DNA of 45,892 nt from Rubritepida sp. (GTDB lineage: Bacteria > Pseudomonadota > Alphaproteobacteria > Acetobacterales > Acetobacteraceae): NCBI GenBank assembly GCA_028291455.1, contig JAQGHY010000047.1:1-45892 (forward strand), given 5' to 3'. Of this stretch, positions 31,515 through 40,405 are shown in pieces (the first letter of the stretch is position 1; the number at the start of each line of letters is the position of its first letter). Both the position numbers and the translations under genes were made by a program. The notes under the pieces were generated by a model that saw nothing but the letters and a program-made list of their open reading frames with translations, made no database searches and was not told the origin of the DNA.

Positions 31515-34500
31515 ATGACAGCCGCATTTATTGCTTGGGCGTCACATTTTGCGCCACTCGCAGTTCTGCTCCCTGCTGTTTCCGTAGCCACCAGGGGGCT
31601 AAGGCGCATCTTTCGCGAGCCCGAGGACCTTCCGGCACTTCTCGTTGCTGCATCTTCACTTGGTCTGGCGCTGCCGCTGGCACATCCGATCCTTTGGTTT
31701 CTTGCCCATGGTCAGCAATTTGCCGCTACCGATCTGCTCGGCATCCTGGGGCTGGCGGTCGTTGCCGCGCTACTGACCTTCGGCTGCGGCTTGCAGGCAG
31801 CCCGCGGCGGCACGGCAGCCCGGCCGATCGCAGGCGCGGCGCTCGGCGCGACATTCGTCGCCGCCAATTGCCTGATGGATCAGATTTCCGGCCTCGCCGT
31901 CGTGGAAGCCATGCCGCTCCTCGCCACCGCTGCAGCCTCGATGGGCTTTTCGGCGCTGGCCTTCCGGCAGATGGGCCGTGGGGCGACGGCGTTCGGCGCC
32001 GGCGTGCTGTTGCTGGCCAGCATGTGCCTTGCCTCCGGCCTGTCGCTTTACAGCGCCGGCACCGCATTGACCGCTGCCGATCCCCTCCTCGGCCTCAGCC
32101 TCCTCCTGGGGCTGGGCTTCGCCACGCTCGTTGCCTTGCTGGCGCAGCGCACCGCCGATAGCAGGGTGTCCACGCTGCGAGACGATGTCATGGGCTGGCT
32201 GGCGCAGATGGCGGAGGCGACGCCGGAGGCGATGGCCGTCCTGCGCGATGGCGTGGTTTCCGCCGCCAACGGGCCGCTGCTCGGCCTGCTGAACCAGCCG
32301 GCCGCCCTGGTCCAGGGCCGCGCCCTGGCCGATCTCTTTCCGCGCGAAGGCCAAGCCTGGCTAGAAGCCGCCCAGCAGGGCCGGCTCGCCAACTGGGCGC
32401 GTGCGCGCCTGCTGTCGGCATCGGGTCTCGCCGCGGTCGAAGTCGCCGTCCGGCCGCTGAAAGGCGCCGCCGTCCGGTGCCACATCGTCATTTGCCGAGA
32501 CCTGACCGGGCAGTTGGAGACCGAGGCGCGCATCCAATACCTGACGCAGCACGACGCCCTGACCGGACTGGGCAACCGCGCCAATCTGCTCGATGCGCTG
32601 ACGCGGCGGATCAGCCAGTCACGGCATGCCGGGCCGGGTTTCGCCGTTCTGCAGCTGGGTATGGACGACTTCAAGGTCTTCAACGACCTCCATGGCCACG
32701 GCGCAGGCGATTTCGTCCTGCGCGAGGTCGCGCGGCGGATCACCGCCGCCTTCGGGCCCGAGACGCCCGCCGCGCGCGTCAGCGGCGACGAGTTCATCCT
32801 GCTCCTGCCGCTGGGCGAAGGTTTTCAGCGCGCGGATCGTGTGGCGGAGCGGCTGCTGGCCATCGTCCGGGAACCTTATGCCCTGGGCGGCGAACAGCTT
32901 CAGGCCTCGGCCTCGATCGGGCTCGCCGCCTTTCCGCACGACGCCAGCCACGCCGAGGAATTGCTCGCCATGGCCGACCTCGCAATGCAGCGCGCCAAAG
33001 CGGAAGGCGTCGGCCGCCTCGCCCGCGTCGACGCCGAGCGCGATGCCGAGGCCCGGGCCTCGCGCGTGCTGGAACAGGATCTCCGCCTCGCCGTGCAGAA
33101 CCGCCAGCTTCGGGTCTGGCTCCAGCCGCAGGCGCGCACCAGTGACTTGGCGCCGATCGGCTTTGAGGCATTGTTGCGCTGGCAGCATCCGATCCACGGG
33201 CTCGTCCCCCCCGACCGCTTCATCCCGATCGCCGAAGCCGCCGGCCTGATGAACGAGATCGGCAACTGGGTCCTGCGGGAGGGCATGCGCCAGGCCGCGA
33301 GCTGGCCGCAGCCGCTGCGGATCGCCATCAATGTCTCGCCGCTGCAATTGCTCCAGGGCGACCTGCCCTTACTGGTGCGCTCGGCGCTCGACGACTCCGG
33401 ATTGTCGCCCGATCGACTGGAAATAGAGATTACCGAAAGCGTCCTGATCGACCAGGGCGACGCCGTGCTGGGCCAGCTGCATGAGATCCGGGCGCTGGGT
33501 GTCCGGATTGCGCTGGACGACTTCGGCACCGGCTACTCCTCCCTGGGGACGCTGCGCGCCTTCCCTTTCGACAAGCTGAAGATGGACCGCTCCTTCCTGA
33601 AGGAATTGGACGGGTCCTCGCAGGCGGGCGAAATCATCCGCGCCGTCCTCACCCTCGGCCGGGCACTGAACATGGCCGTCGTGGCCGAGGGCGTCGAAAC
33701 CGTCGGCCATTGCGAGTTCCTTCAGCAGGAAGGCTGCGACCTGCTGCAGGGCTACCTGCTCGGCGCCCCGTGCCCGGCAGCATCTTTCGACTCGATCATC
33801 AAGCACGGCGTGTTTGACGAAGAGGTCCTCGCGAAGTTCTCCGCGGCGGCCCGGCCGGAAGACCGGGGGCGGCAGCAGGGCACGAGTGAAGCGACCGGCG
33901 GCGCGGTCCGTGCAATGGCCGACGTAGAGGTTCTGCCGGGGCCAGCATCCGCACCGGGCACCCGGAAGCGTTCCGGCCAGCGCGACATCTCGGCCCAGGC
34001 TCTCGCCCCCGCCGGACTAGCCGGCGAGCTCTCGCCACCAGCTCAACCCGACGAAGGGCGGCAGCAGCAGCGGCCCGAAGGGGATGCCCCCGCGCGGCCC
34101 GTCAGGCAGCGCATTCGGCAGGAGGTGCAGCCGCCGGCTGCGCCAGCCCCCGAGAAGCGCGGCCGCGCCAAGCGCGAGGGCCAGCGCCCAGCCGAAATCC
34201 TGCAGGTTGAGCGCGGCCAGGACGATGCCGAGCTTGACGTCGCCGCCGCCCATCAGGCGCCAACGCCAGGGGATCCACAGCGCCAGCAGGCCGACGCAAC
34301 CCTGCGCCAGAAGCGCCCCCAGCGCGGGATCGGCGAAGATCAGCCAGCGCAGCGCCACAAGGCCGGCTCCGGCGAGCACGGCGGCATTGGGGATTCTACG
34401 GTGTCGGAAGTCCCAGAGGGCAGTTCCGGCCGCCCATATCGTCAACGCCGCCAGCCAAAGGATCATCCTCAGATCGCCTCCATGGCGGCCGAGCTTTCGG

Positions 34501-34538
34501 CCTTGGTCAGTCCGCGCGCAACGAGGAAATCGAGCTGA
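31515..34538 (+). CDS. Membrane-bound GGDEF-EAL protein (c-di-GMP turnover), with doubtful C-terminal tail
   Basis: The frame encodes 1007 residues. Residues 1-212 hold about seven membrane helices without MHYT motifs, followed by a PAS-like region (about 220-335). The GGDEF domain (about 338-505) has SGDEF (423-427) and no RxxD inhibition site five residues upstream. The EAL domain (about 520-765) has EALLRW (551), INVS, IEITES, LDDFGTGYSS, KMDRSF and EGVET intact, so phosphodiesterase activity is likely; cyclase activity is possible because SGDEF can be active. The domain ends near 33810. The last ~235 residues are Arg/Gln/Pro-rich and run fully antisense to cpaA (34017-34466), so the functional product may end earlier or the original stop was lost. 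Confidence 0.88.
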   Translation: MTAAFIAWASHFAPLAVLLPAVSVATRGLRRIFREPEDLPALLVAASSLGLALPLAHPILWFLAHGQQFAATDLLGILGLAVVAALLTFGCGLQAARGGTAARPIAGAALGATFVAANCLMDQISGLAVVEAMPLLATAAASMGFSALAFRQMGRGATAFGAGVLLLASMCLASGLSLYSAGTALTAADPLLGLSLLLGLGFATLVALLAQRTADSRVSTLRDDVMGWLAQMAEATPEAMAVLRDGVVSAANGPLLGLLNQPAALVQGRALADLFPREGQAWLEAAQQGRLANWARARLLSASGLAAVEVAVRPLKGAAVRCHIVICRDLTGQLETEARIQYLTQHDALTGLGNRANLLDALTRRISQSRHAGPGFAVLQLGMDDFKVFNDLHGHGAGDFVLREVARRITAAFGPETPAARVSGDEFILLLPLGEGFQRADRVAERLLAIVREPYALGGEQLQASASIGLAAFPHDASHAEELLAMADLAMQRAKAEGVGRLARVDAERDAEARASRVLEQDLRLAVQNRQLRVWLQPQARTSDLAPIGFEALLRWQHPIHGLVPPDRFIPIAEAAGLMNEIGNWVLREGMRQAASWPQPLRIAINVSPLQLLQGDLPLLVRSALDDSGLSPDRLEIEITESVLIDQGDAVLGQLHEIRALGVRIALDDFGTGYSSLGTLRAFPFDKLKMDRSFLKELDGSSQAGEIIRAVLTLGRALNMAVVAEGVETVGHCEFLQQEGCDLLQGYLLGAPCPAASFDSIIKHGVFDEEVLAKFSAAARPEDRGRQQGTSEATGGAVRAMADVEVLPGPASAPGTRKRSGQRDISAQALAPAGLAGELSPPAQPDEGRQQQRPEGDAPARPVRQRIRQEVQPPAAPAPEKRGRAKREGQRPAEILQVERGQDDAELDVAAAHQAPTPGDPQRQQADATLRQKRPQRGIGEDQPAQRHKAGSGEHGGIGDSTVSEVPEGSSGRPYRQRRQPKDHPQIASMAAELSALVSPRATRKSS
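34017..34466 (-). CDS. cpaA: Prepilin peptidase of the Tad system, CpaA/TadV (copy 1)
   Basis: The 149-residue membrane protein is of normal length for TadV-type peptidases. The two aspartates of the GxGD protease family are present: Asp19 in WDFRHRRIPN and Asp76 in MGGGDVKLG. The rest is hydrophobic helices. It removes the leader of Flp pilins at the cytoplasmic membrane face. It is divergent from cpaB and the rest of the pilus genes and lies entirely opposite the C-terminal extension of the GGDEF-EAL frame. GATCTGAGG just upstream is a plausible ribosome site. A second peptidase lies at 44916. Confidence 0.88.
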   Translation of the reverse strand: MILWLAALTIWAAGTALWDFRHRRIPNAAVLAGAGLVALRWLIFADPALGALLAQGCVGLLALWIPWRWRLMGGGDVKLGIVLAALNLQDFGWALALALGAAALLGGWRSRRLHLLPNALPDGPRGGIPFGPLLLPPFVGLSWWRELAG

Positions 34539-34588
34539 TGACGGGCATTACGCAACACCGCGCCGGGCGGGCACACCCGCCGACGCAT
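34469..34588 (-). CDS. Possible 39-residue protein upstream of cpaA
   Basis: An ATG at 34588 opens a 39-residue frame (MRRRVCPPGAVLRNARHQLD...) ending 2 bases before the cpaA start on the same strand. Its spacing suggests a leader or coupled small protein, and its second half looks helical (ARGLTKAESSAAMEAI). There is no clear ribosome site and no recognised family. The region also has to hold the cpaB promoter. It may be chance. Confidence 0.25.
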   Translation of the reverse strand: MRRRVCPPGAVLRNARHQLDFLVARGLTKAESSAAMEAI

Positions 34589-34604
34589 CAGAGGGGCGGT
34601 TAGC

Positions 34605-35483
34605 ATGTTGATGCTGCCAACGCGAACCTGGCTGCTCGCCGGCATCGTCGGACTATCGGCGATGAGCCTGCTCATGCTGCGCTCCTTTCCATCGGCCCCG
34701 CCGGTGGTGGAGATCGCGCCGCTCGCAGCCCAGCCGGAGCCGCTGGTCGTCCGCACGGGCCAGGTGGTGGCCATCCGGGACATTCCCCGCGGCACCAGCA
34801 TCGAGACCGCGGCCCTCGGCATCAGCGCCATCGAGAACCCGCCCGCCGGTGCGTTCGTGCGGATGGACGACGTGACGAACCGCGTCGCGCTGGACCGTAT
34901 CCGCCGTGGCGACGTGCTCACCGCCGATAAGATCAGCCCGGGGCTCGACACGGGCGGCCTCTCGCCGCTGGTACCGATGCTGCACCGCGCGGTGACCCTG
35001 CGGGTCGCCGAGGATACCGGCGTCGCCTTCCTCATCCGCCCTGGCGACCACGTGGACGTCGCGCTGGCGACACGCAATGACCCCGAGGGGCGCGAGTCCA
35101 ACCGCAGCCTTCCGCCCGATATCTCGCGGATGCTCCTGCAGGACCTGCTGGTGCTCGCCGTCGGCGATGCGCTGAGCGCCGAACCCCCGACGGCCGCGAC
35201 CGCACGCACCGGCCCGCCGCTGCGCAACGTGACGCTCGCCGCGACGCCCGAGCAGCTCCTCCTCCTCGGCCTGGCGCGGGGCGACGGCGGCTACCTGCTG
35301 GCGCTCCGCAATCCCCTCGATCGCGAGGTAAGCGATACCGCCCAACTCACGCGGGCCCGCCTGCTGGACAGTGAAGCGCCGCCGATGCCGCCGCCTTCCG
35401 TCGCCGTTCCCGCGGAGCGCGCGCCCCGTCCCATTCGTTCGGGACCAGACATCCTGCGCGGCCCCTCTGGAGCATCCCGATGA
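34605..35483 (+). CDS. cpaB: Flp pilus assembly protein CpaB/RcpC
   Basis: The 292-residue protein has an N-terminal membrane anchor (LLAGIVGLSAMSLLML), a SAF-like domain (about 48-110, VVAIRDIPRGTSIETAALG then RIRRGDVLTADKIS), and a second beta-rich part (AVTLRVAEDTGVAFLIRPGDHVDVAL). This is the CpaB/RcpC plan; the protein works in the periplasm with the secretin. A GAGGGG ribosome site precedes ATG 34605; ATG 34611 is an alternative. It opens the plus-strand pilus operon and overlaps cpaC by 4 bases. Confidence 0.93.
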   Translation: MLMLPTRTWLLAGIVGLSAMSLLMLRSFPSAPPVVEIAPLAAQPEPLVVRTGQVVAIRDIPRGTSIETAALGISAIENPPAGAFVRMDDVTNRVALDRIRRGDVLTADKISPGLDTGGLSPLVPMLHRAVTLRVAEDTGVAFLIRPGDHVDVALATRNDPEGRESNRSLPPDISRMLLQDLLVLAVGDALSAEPPTAATARTGPPLRNVTLAATPEQLLLLGLARGDGGYLLALRNPLDREVSDTAQLTRARLLDSEAPPMPPPSVAVPAERAPRPIRSGPDILRGPSGASR

Positions 35484-37000
35484 TCCCCCCGATTTCCCTC
35501 CGCGCTTCCCTGCTCACTGCGCTGACGGGACTGCCGCTGTGCTTCGGTATCGCCGCCGCCCAGCCCGCACCGGGCCAGGTACCGGCGGCGAGCCTTCCGC
35601 CGGTGGCGAGCCCGTCTTCGGAGGTGCCGCCTATGTCGGCGCCGATCGGGATCGCGCGCCGCTCCCGTTCCGGCCCCGCGCCGGGGCCGGCCACCGGCAA
35701 CACGACCATCTCGGTCGCCGTCGGCGGGCAGGAGCTGGTGGAGATCGGCACGGGCGTGACCCGCATCGCGCTCGGCAATCCGCAGATCGCCGACATCTCC
35801 GTGCTGGGCGGGCGGCAACTTCGCGTCCTCGGCATGACCGCCGGCAGCACCGACATCTTCCTATGGCGGGGCGCGGCGGTCGAGCGGATGCGGCTTTCCG
35901 TCGCCGTTGGCGTCGACGCGGCCCAGACCCAGGCGGCCGTCGATCCCACCCTGCGCGGCGTGCGCGCCGGCAGCGAGGGCGGCCGGGTGGTCCTGCGTGG
36001 CGACGTGCCGAACCTAGAGGCCTCGCAGGCCCTGGCGGCGTCGGTACGTGGGCGCGACGTGGTCAACCAGACGCGCATCACATCGGAGATGGTGGTCGCC
36101 GTCGAGGTCATGTTCGCGGCGGTACAGGCCACGCGCCTGCAACAGCTGGGGTTCAATTTCCGGTCGCTGGGAACCTCGGTGCAGGGCTCCATCACCGGCC
36201 CGGGAACCTCGGTCAACAGCTCCGCGCTGGGCGCCGGGACATCCCCGCCCGCCGCCTTCGCCCCCAGCGGCGGCCTGGCGGCACTGGCCGGCAGCGCGGC
36301 GGCGCTGTCCTCGCCCATGAGCAGCGCGTTCAACCTCCTGCTGGGCAGCAGCGCCAACAACATCCTCGGCGCCGTCTCCATGCTGGCCACGACCAACTTC
36401 GCCCAGGTCCTCGCGCAGCCGGTGCTGCTCGTGCGCTCGGGCGAGCAGGCCTCCTTCCTGGCCGGCGGCGAGATCCCGGTACCGACGCCCGTAGTGGGCG
36501 CCGGCTTCTCGTCCGTGACGATCGACTACCGTCCCTTCGGCGTTCGCCTCGACATCGCGGCCACGGTCATGTCGAGCGGGCGTATCGTGCTGCGCGTCAG
36601 CCCCGAGGTGAGCGAGCTCGACTACACCAACGCCATCACGCTGCAGGGCTTCAACATCCCGGCGCTGCGCAAGCGTTCCGCCAGCACGACGGTGGAGCTC
36701 GGGGACGGGCAGAGCTTCATGCTGGCGGGTCTGTCCTTCAGCAACACCAACAACCTCTCCGACCGCATCCCCGCGATCGGCCAGCTGCCCATCATCGGGG
36801 CGCTCTTCGCGCGCACCAATGCGACGCGCGAGCAGCAGGAGCTGGTGATCATCGCCACGCCACGGCTGGTCCGCCCGGTCAGCAACGCGCGGCTGCCGGC
36901 TGGCCTGACCGACGTGGCGCGGATCCCGAATACGACGGACATCCTGCTCCAGCGCAACACCGCCGAGGACGCGGCGAACCGCTTCGGATTCATGCGATGA
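35480..37000 (+). CDS. cpaC: Tad/Flp pilus outer-membrane secretin CpaC/RcpA
   Basis: The 506-residue protein has a signal peptide (ending CFGIAAAQPA), a Pro-rich linker, an N-terminal pilus-secretin domain (ISVAVGGQELVEIGTGVTRIALG, about 74-150), a BON-like segment, and a C-terminal secretin domain (about 280-480, including FLAGGEIPVPTPVVG and VTIDYRPFGVRLDI). It forms the outer-membrane channel for the Flp pilus. A Gly/Ala/Ser-rich insert (about 238-280) divides the domains. ATGA overlaps join it to cpaB and tadZ. Confidence 0.94.
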   Translation: MIPPISLRASLLTALTGLPLCFGIAAAQPAPGQVPAASLPPVASPSSEVPPMSAPIGIARRSRSGPAPGPATGNTTISVAVGGQELVEIGTGVTRIALGNPQIADISVLGGRQLRVLGMTAGSTDIFLWRGAAVERMRLSVAVGVDAAQTQAAVDPTLRGVRAGSEGGRVVLRGDVPNLEASQALAASVRGRDVVNQTRITSEMVVAVEVMFAAVQATRLQQLGFNFRSLGTSVQGSITGPGTSVNSSALGAGTSPPAAFAPSGGLAALAGSAAALSSPMSSAFNLLLGSSANNILGAVSMLATTNFAQVLAQPVLLVRSGEQASFLAGGEIPVPTPVVGAGFSSVTIDYRPFGVRLDIAATVMSSGRIVLRVSPEVSELDYTNAITLQGFNIPALRKRSASTTVELGDGQSFMLAGLSFSNTNNLSDRIPAIGQLPIIGALFARTNATREQQELVIIATPRLVRPVSNARLPAGLTDVARIPNTTDILLQRNTAEDAANRFGFMR

Positions 37001-38223
37001 GCACGAGCACGAGCACGAAAACCGCCCCCGCCCGACGCGACCATCAGGCGCTGCCCATCGCGCTGCTGCTGACGCTGGATGCCGGCGTGGTGGATCGTCT
37101 CTCCGCGGCGCTGGCTGGGCTCGCGCAGGTACACCGGGCCGACCCCATGGAGGATGCCGCCCAGCTCGCGGTGGTGGAGCTGCGGCCCAGCCTCTTCGTG
37201 GTGGATGCCTCCGATGCCGGGGAGGGCCTGGCCGCGCTTCTGGCCACCATTCGCCGCGGCGCCCCCGGTGCCGCCATCGTGGCGCTGGGCGACGAGAACG
37301 CCGCCGACATGATCCTCGCCTGCATGCGCGCCGGCGCCCTGGACTTCATCGGCCGCCTTACCGGCGAGGCGGCACTGCGCCGCATCCTCCGCGCGCGGCT
37401 GGAGCGCGGCACGCGCGAGGTCATGCCCGACCGCCAAGGCCCCGCCTTCGCCCTGTTCGGCGCGCGGCCGTCCGATCCCTCGCGCGCGGTCGCCCTGGCA
37501 CTCGCGGTGCAACGCGCCCGTACCGGTGCGCAGGTGGTGTTCCTCGACCTCGCGCCCGGAAGCCGGGAGACGGAGATCGCGCTCGATATTGCGCCCGGCT
37601 ATGGCGTGCTGGAGGCGCTGGAGGATCTCGACCGGCTGGATCAGGCGCTGCTGACCTCGGCCGCCCCGAAGCATGCCGAGAGCGGTCTCTCGATCATGCT
37701 GCTTAGCGAGTCGCGTGCAGCCCAGTCGCTCGCCGCCGCCGACCTGACGGCCCTGCTCGTCCTGCTGCGCGGTATTTATGATGAGGTGATCCTGCATGCG
37801 ACCGGTGCGGTGCTTGCCGCTGCGCCGGGTCTTGTGGCGGGATTGCGCCGCTTCGGTCTCGTCGGCACGCAGAGCCTCGCCTCCGCACAGGCCGCGGCCG
37901 AAGTGCTGCGCGGGCTGGGGGCAGCGGGCGTCGTCGCGGAGAATCGTATCTTCCTCGTGGTCGCCGATCACGACGCGCGCATTCTTCCGGCGCCCAACAC
38001 GCTGGCGGGCTCCATCGGGCTCAAGCAGTCGCTCACCGTGTCCGATTTCCGGGTCCGGATCTGCAATGCCATCAACCAGGGCCGCTTCGCCGAGGACGTG
38101 CTGGCCGACCGGGCCTTCGCACGCCAGATCGCCGGGCTTGGGATCGAACTGGGCGCCGAGCGCGAAGCCGCCCGCCCCGGCCTGTTCCGCCGGCTCGGCG
38201 CATGGGCCGGGCTCGCGTCATGA
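36997..38223 (+). CDS. tadZ: CpaE/TadZ-like pilus localisation ATPase with degenerate P-loop
   Basis: ATG 36997 overlaps the secretin stop, giving 408 residues; upstream frame is antisense-like. The N-terminal part (about 19-130) has a receiver-like fold with Asp70 in LFVVDAS. The C-terminal ParA/MinD-like domain has the strand VVFLDLAP (about 180-187), but where the KGGxGKT loop should be (about 151-168) the sequence reads FALFGARPSDPSRAVAL, with no lysine. Such loss is known in some TadZ proteins and means ATP binding may be weak or absent. It directs the pilus machine to the pole or membrane. Confidence 0.87.
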   Translation: MSTSTSTKTAPARRDHQALPIALLLTLDAGVVDRLSAALAGLAQVHRADPMEDAAQLAVVELRPSLFVVDASDAGEGLAALLATIRRGAPGAAIVALGDENAADMILACMRAGALDFIGRLTGEAALRRILRARLERGTREVMPDRQGPAFALFGARPSDPSRAVALALAVQRARTGAQVVFLDLAPGSRETEIALDIAPGYGVLEALEDLDRLDQALLTSAAPKHAESGLSIMLLSESRAAQSLAAADLTALLVLLRGIYDEVILHATGAVLAAAPGLVAGLRRFGLVGTQSLASAQAAAEVLRGLGAAGVVAENRIFLVVADHDARILPAPNTLAGSIGLKQSLTVSDFRVRICNAINQGRFAEDVLADRAFARQIAGLGIELGAEREAARPGLFRRLGAWAGLAS

Positions 38224-39494
38224 ACACCATCCCGCCCCCTCTCCGTCCCGATCCCGTCCGCCTCACCGACCACTACCAGGAGATCCAGGCGAGCGCCTTC
38301 CGCCTCGTGCTGGATCGGCTGGAGCGGCGGGGTGTCTCGGTCGAAAACCTGGCGCGGGCGGAACTCCGGCAGGAGGTGGCCGCCGCCGTCTCGGCCACGC
38401 TCGAATCCGCCAGCGCGGCGCTGAACAGCGCCGAGCGCGCCCGGCTGATCGAGGAGCTGCTGGACGAGATCCTGGGCTACGGCCCGCTCGAGGCGCTGCT
38501 GAACGACCCCACCGTCGACGACATCATCGTGAACGGTGCCAAGCGCGTCTATGTCGAGCGCGGCGGCGTGCTCAGCCGCGTTCCCATCCGCTTCCGAGAC
38601 GACGCGCATCTGATGGCCGTGATCCAGCGGATCGTCGGCCCCATCGGCCGGCGGGTGGACGAGGCCTCGCCCTATTGCGACGCCCGCCTGCCGGACGGCT
38701 CGCGCGTGAACATCGTCGTGCCGCCCATCGCCATCGACGGCCCGGCCCTGTCCATCCGCAAGTCGCGCCGCGTGATGATGACGGTCATGGACCTCGTGCG
38801 CCGCGGCTTCGCTCCCCGCGATGCGGTGGACTATCTCGCCCGCGCGGTACGGGCGCGGCTGAACATGCTGATCGTCGGCGGCACCGGCTCGGGCAAGACG
38901 ACGCTGCTCAACGTGCTCTCGACCTTCATCGGCCCCTCCGAACGCCTGGTCACCATCGAGGATGCCGCGGAGCTGCAAATCCGGCAGGACCATGTGGTCC
39001 GGCTGGAGACGCGTCCGTCCAGCGCGGACGGACGGCCGGCGATCCTCGCGAGGGACCTGATGCGCAACGCGCTGCGGATGCGGCCGGACCGCATCATCCT
39101 CGGCGAGGTGCGCGGCACCGAGGCGGTCGAGATGCTGCAGGCGATGAGCACGGGCCATGACGGCTCGATGAGCACGCTGCACGCCAATAGCCCGCGCGAC
39201 GCCCTGGCGCGTATCGAGATGCTGCTCGCCTTCAGCGGCCTTCCCATCGAGCCGCGCGCGCTGCGGCGCTTCATCTCCTCCTCGATCAACATCATCGTCG
39301 AGGTGCGCCGCATGCCCGACGGGCGGCGGCGGCTCACGCATATCTCGGAGGTTCTGGGCGTCGAGGACGACACCTACCGAATCCAGGACGTGTTCAAGCT
39401 CACCGAGGATGACGGCTCGATCAACGAGTCCCCGCGCATGCTCCGCTCAGCCTACGCCACGCGGCTGCAGGATGTCGCGGGGATCGTGGCGTGA
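38220..39494 (+). CDS. tadA: Tad pilus assembly ATPase TadA/CpaF
   Basis: ATG 38220 (MNTIPPPLRPDPVRLTDHYQ) gives 424 residues and overlaps tadZ by 4 bases. It is a type II/IV secretion ATPase: N-terminal helical domain (about 20-100), Walker A GGTGSGKTT (220-228), an Asp-type box near TIEDAAELQI, Walker B RIILGEVRG (291-299), and His box STLHANS (318-324). The hexamer drives pilus extension and possibly retraction from the cytoplasmic face. Confidence 0.96.
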   Translation: MNTIPPPLRPDPVRLTDHYQEIQASAFRLVLDRLERRGVSVENLARAELRQEVAAAVSATLESASAALNSAERARLIEELLDEILGYGPLEALLNDPTVDDIIVNGAKRVYVERGGVLSRVPIRFRDDAHLMAVIQRIVGPIGRRVDEASPYCDARLPDGSRVNIVVPPIAIDGPALSIRKSRRVMMTVMDLVRRGFAPRDAVDYLARAVRARLNMLIVGGTGSGKTTLLNVLSTFIGPSERLVTIEDAAELQIRQDHVVRLETRPSSADGRPAILARDLMRNALRMRPDRIILGEVRGTEAVEMLQAMSTGHDGSMSTLHANSPRDALARIEMLLAFSGLPIEPRALRRFISSSINIIVEVRRMPDGRRRLTHISEVLGVEDDTYRIQDVFKLTEDDGSINESPRMLRSAYATRLQDVAGIVA

Positions 39495-40396
39495 TCGGGC
39501 TGAATGCCCTGGCGGTATGCGTACTGTTGGCAGCCTTCGCCGCACTCGGCTTGTCCTGGCGCAAGCAGCGCAAGTTCAAAGGCATGGTGCAGCGGCGCCT
39601 CGATCATTATGTCGCGAGCGCGCTGAAGGGGGTCGAGACGCCGATCGACGAAGCCCCGCTTGCGAGCAGCTGGCTGGAGCAGCAATGCTTCCGGGCGCAG
39701 ATGACCCAGCGCGGTCTGACGTTGATCCTGATCGGCCTCGCGCTTGGGCTGACGGTCGCCCATACCGTCGGGCTCGGCCTGGCCGAGGCGTTGGTCACCG
39801 CACCGGTTCTGGTCGCACTCGTGGCGGCGTTGGTGCGGCTGCGCATCGCCCGCCGGCTCAACCAGCTGCATGACGCGCTACCTATCTTCCTCGACCGGCT
39901 GCGGCAGCAGATCCTCATCGGCGCCTCGGTGCCGCAGGCCCTGCAGCGCGTCGTCGGCGTCAGCCCTGATATCATCCGTTGGGTGTTCGAGCCGGTGGAG
40001 CGCCGGGTGAACGCTGCCGGCGAACTGGTCGAGACGCTCGAATGGGCCGCGCGCCGCCATCGCGGCGAAGGGCTGGCCGGGCTGGTCGCCGCGATCTCGG
40101 CCTCGCTTCGTTACGGCGGGCGGCTGTCGGAAGCATTGGCCAACCTGTCGCAGATGGAGCGCCAGAGGCTACAGGTGCGCCAGGAAATGCACGGCGCCAC
40201 GTCGGAAGTGCGTGCGAGCTCGGTCGTCCTCGCGATCCTGCCACTCGGAGTGGGCATCGTCTTCTTCCTCATGACGCCCGGCTTCGCGCCCTACTTCTTC
40301 GACCCCGAGCGCGGGCGGCCGGTGCTCTACTTCGTGATCGGCCTCTACCTCGTCGGCCTCCTCCTGCTGCGCCAGATCGCGCAGCCCAAGTTCTGA
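39491..40396 (+). CDS. tadB: Tad pilus inner-membrane platform protein TadB
   Basis: Starting at GTG 39491, which overlaps tadA (GTGA), it has 301 residues. An N-terminal helix (LNALAVCVLLAAFAALGLSW), a second hydrophobic block (about 75-118), a cytoplasmic T2SSF domain (about 130-250, LPIFLDRLRQQILIGASVPQAL), and two C-terminal helices (LPLGVGIVFFLM, VLYFVIGLYLVGLLLL) match TadB. With TadC it forms the inner-membrane platform on which TadA acts. Confidence 0.93.
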   Translation: MIGLNALAVCVLLAAFAALGLSWRKQRKFKGMVQRRLDHYVASALKGVETPIDEAPLASSWLEQQCFRAQMTQRGLTLILIGLALGLTVAHTVGLGLAEALVTAPVLVALVAALVRLRIARRLNQLHDALPIFLDRLRQQILIGASVPQALQRVVGVSPDIIRWVFEPVERRVNAAGELVETLEWAARRHRGEGLAGLVAAISASLRYGGRLSEALANLSQMERQRLQVRQEMHGATSEVRASSVVLAILPLGVGIVFFLMTPGFAPYFFDPERGRPVLYFVIGLYLVGLLLLRQIAQPKF

Positions 40397-40405
40397 GGAG
40401 GCAAG

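Noticed and set aside
35371-36996. Upstream extension of the tadZ frame across cpaC
   Set aside because: It lies in another frame of the secretin gene, is Arg/Gly-rich without domains, and the true start is the ATGA overlap at 36997.
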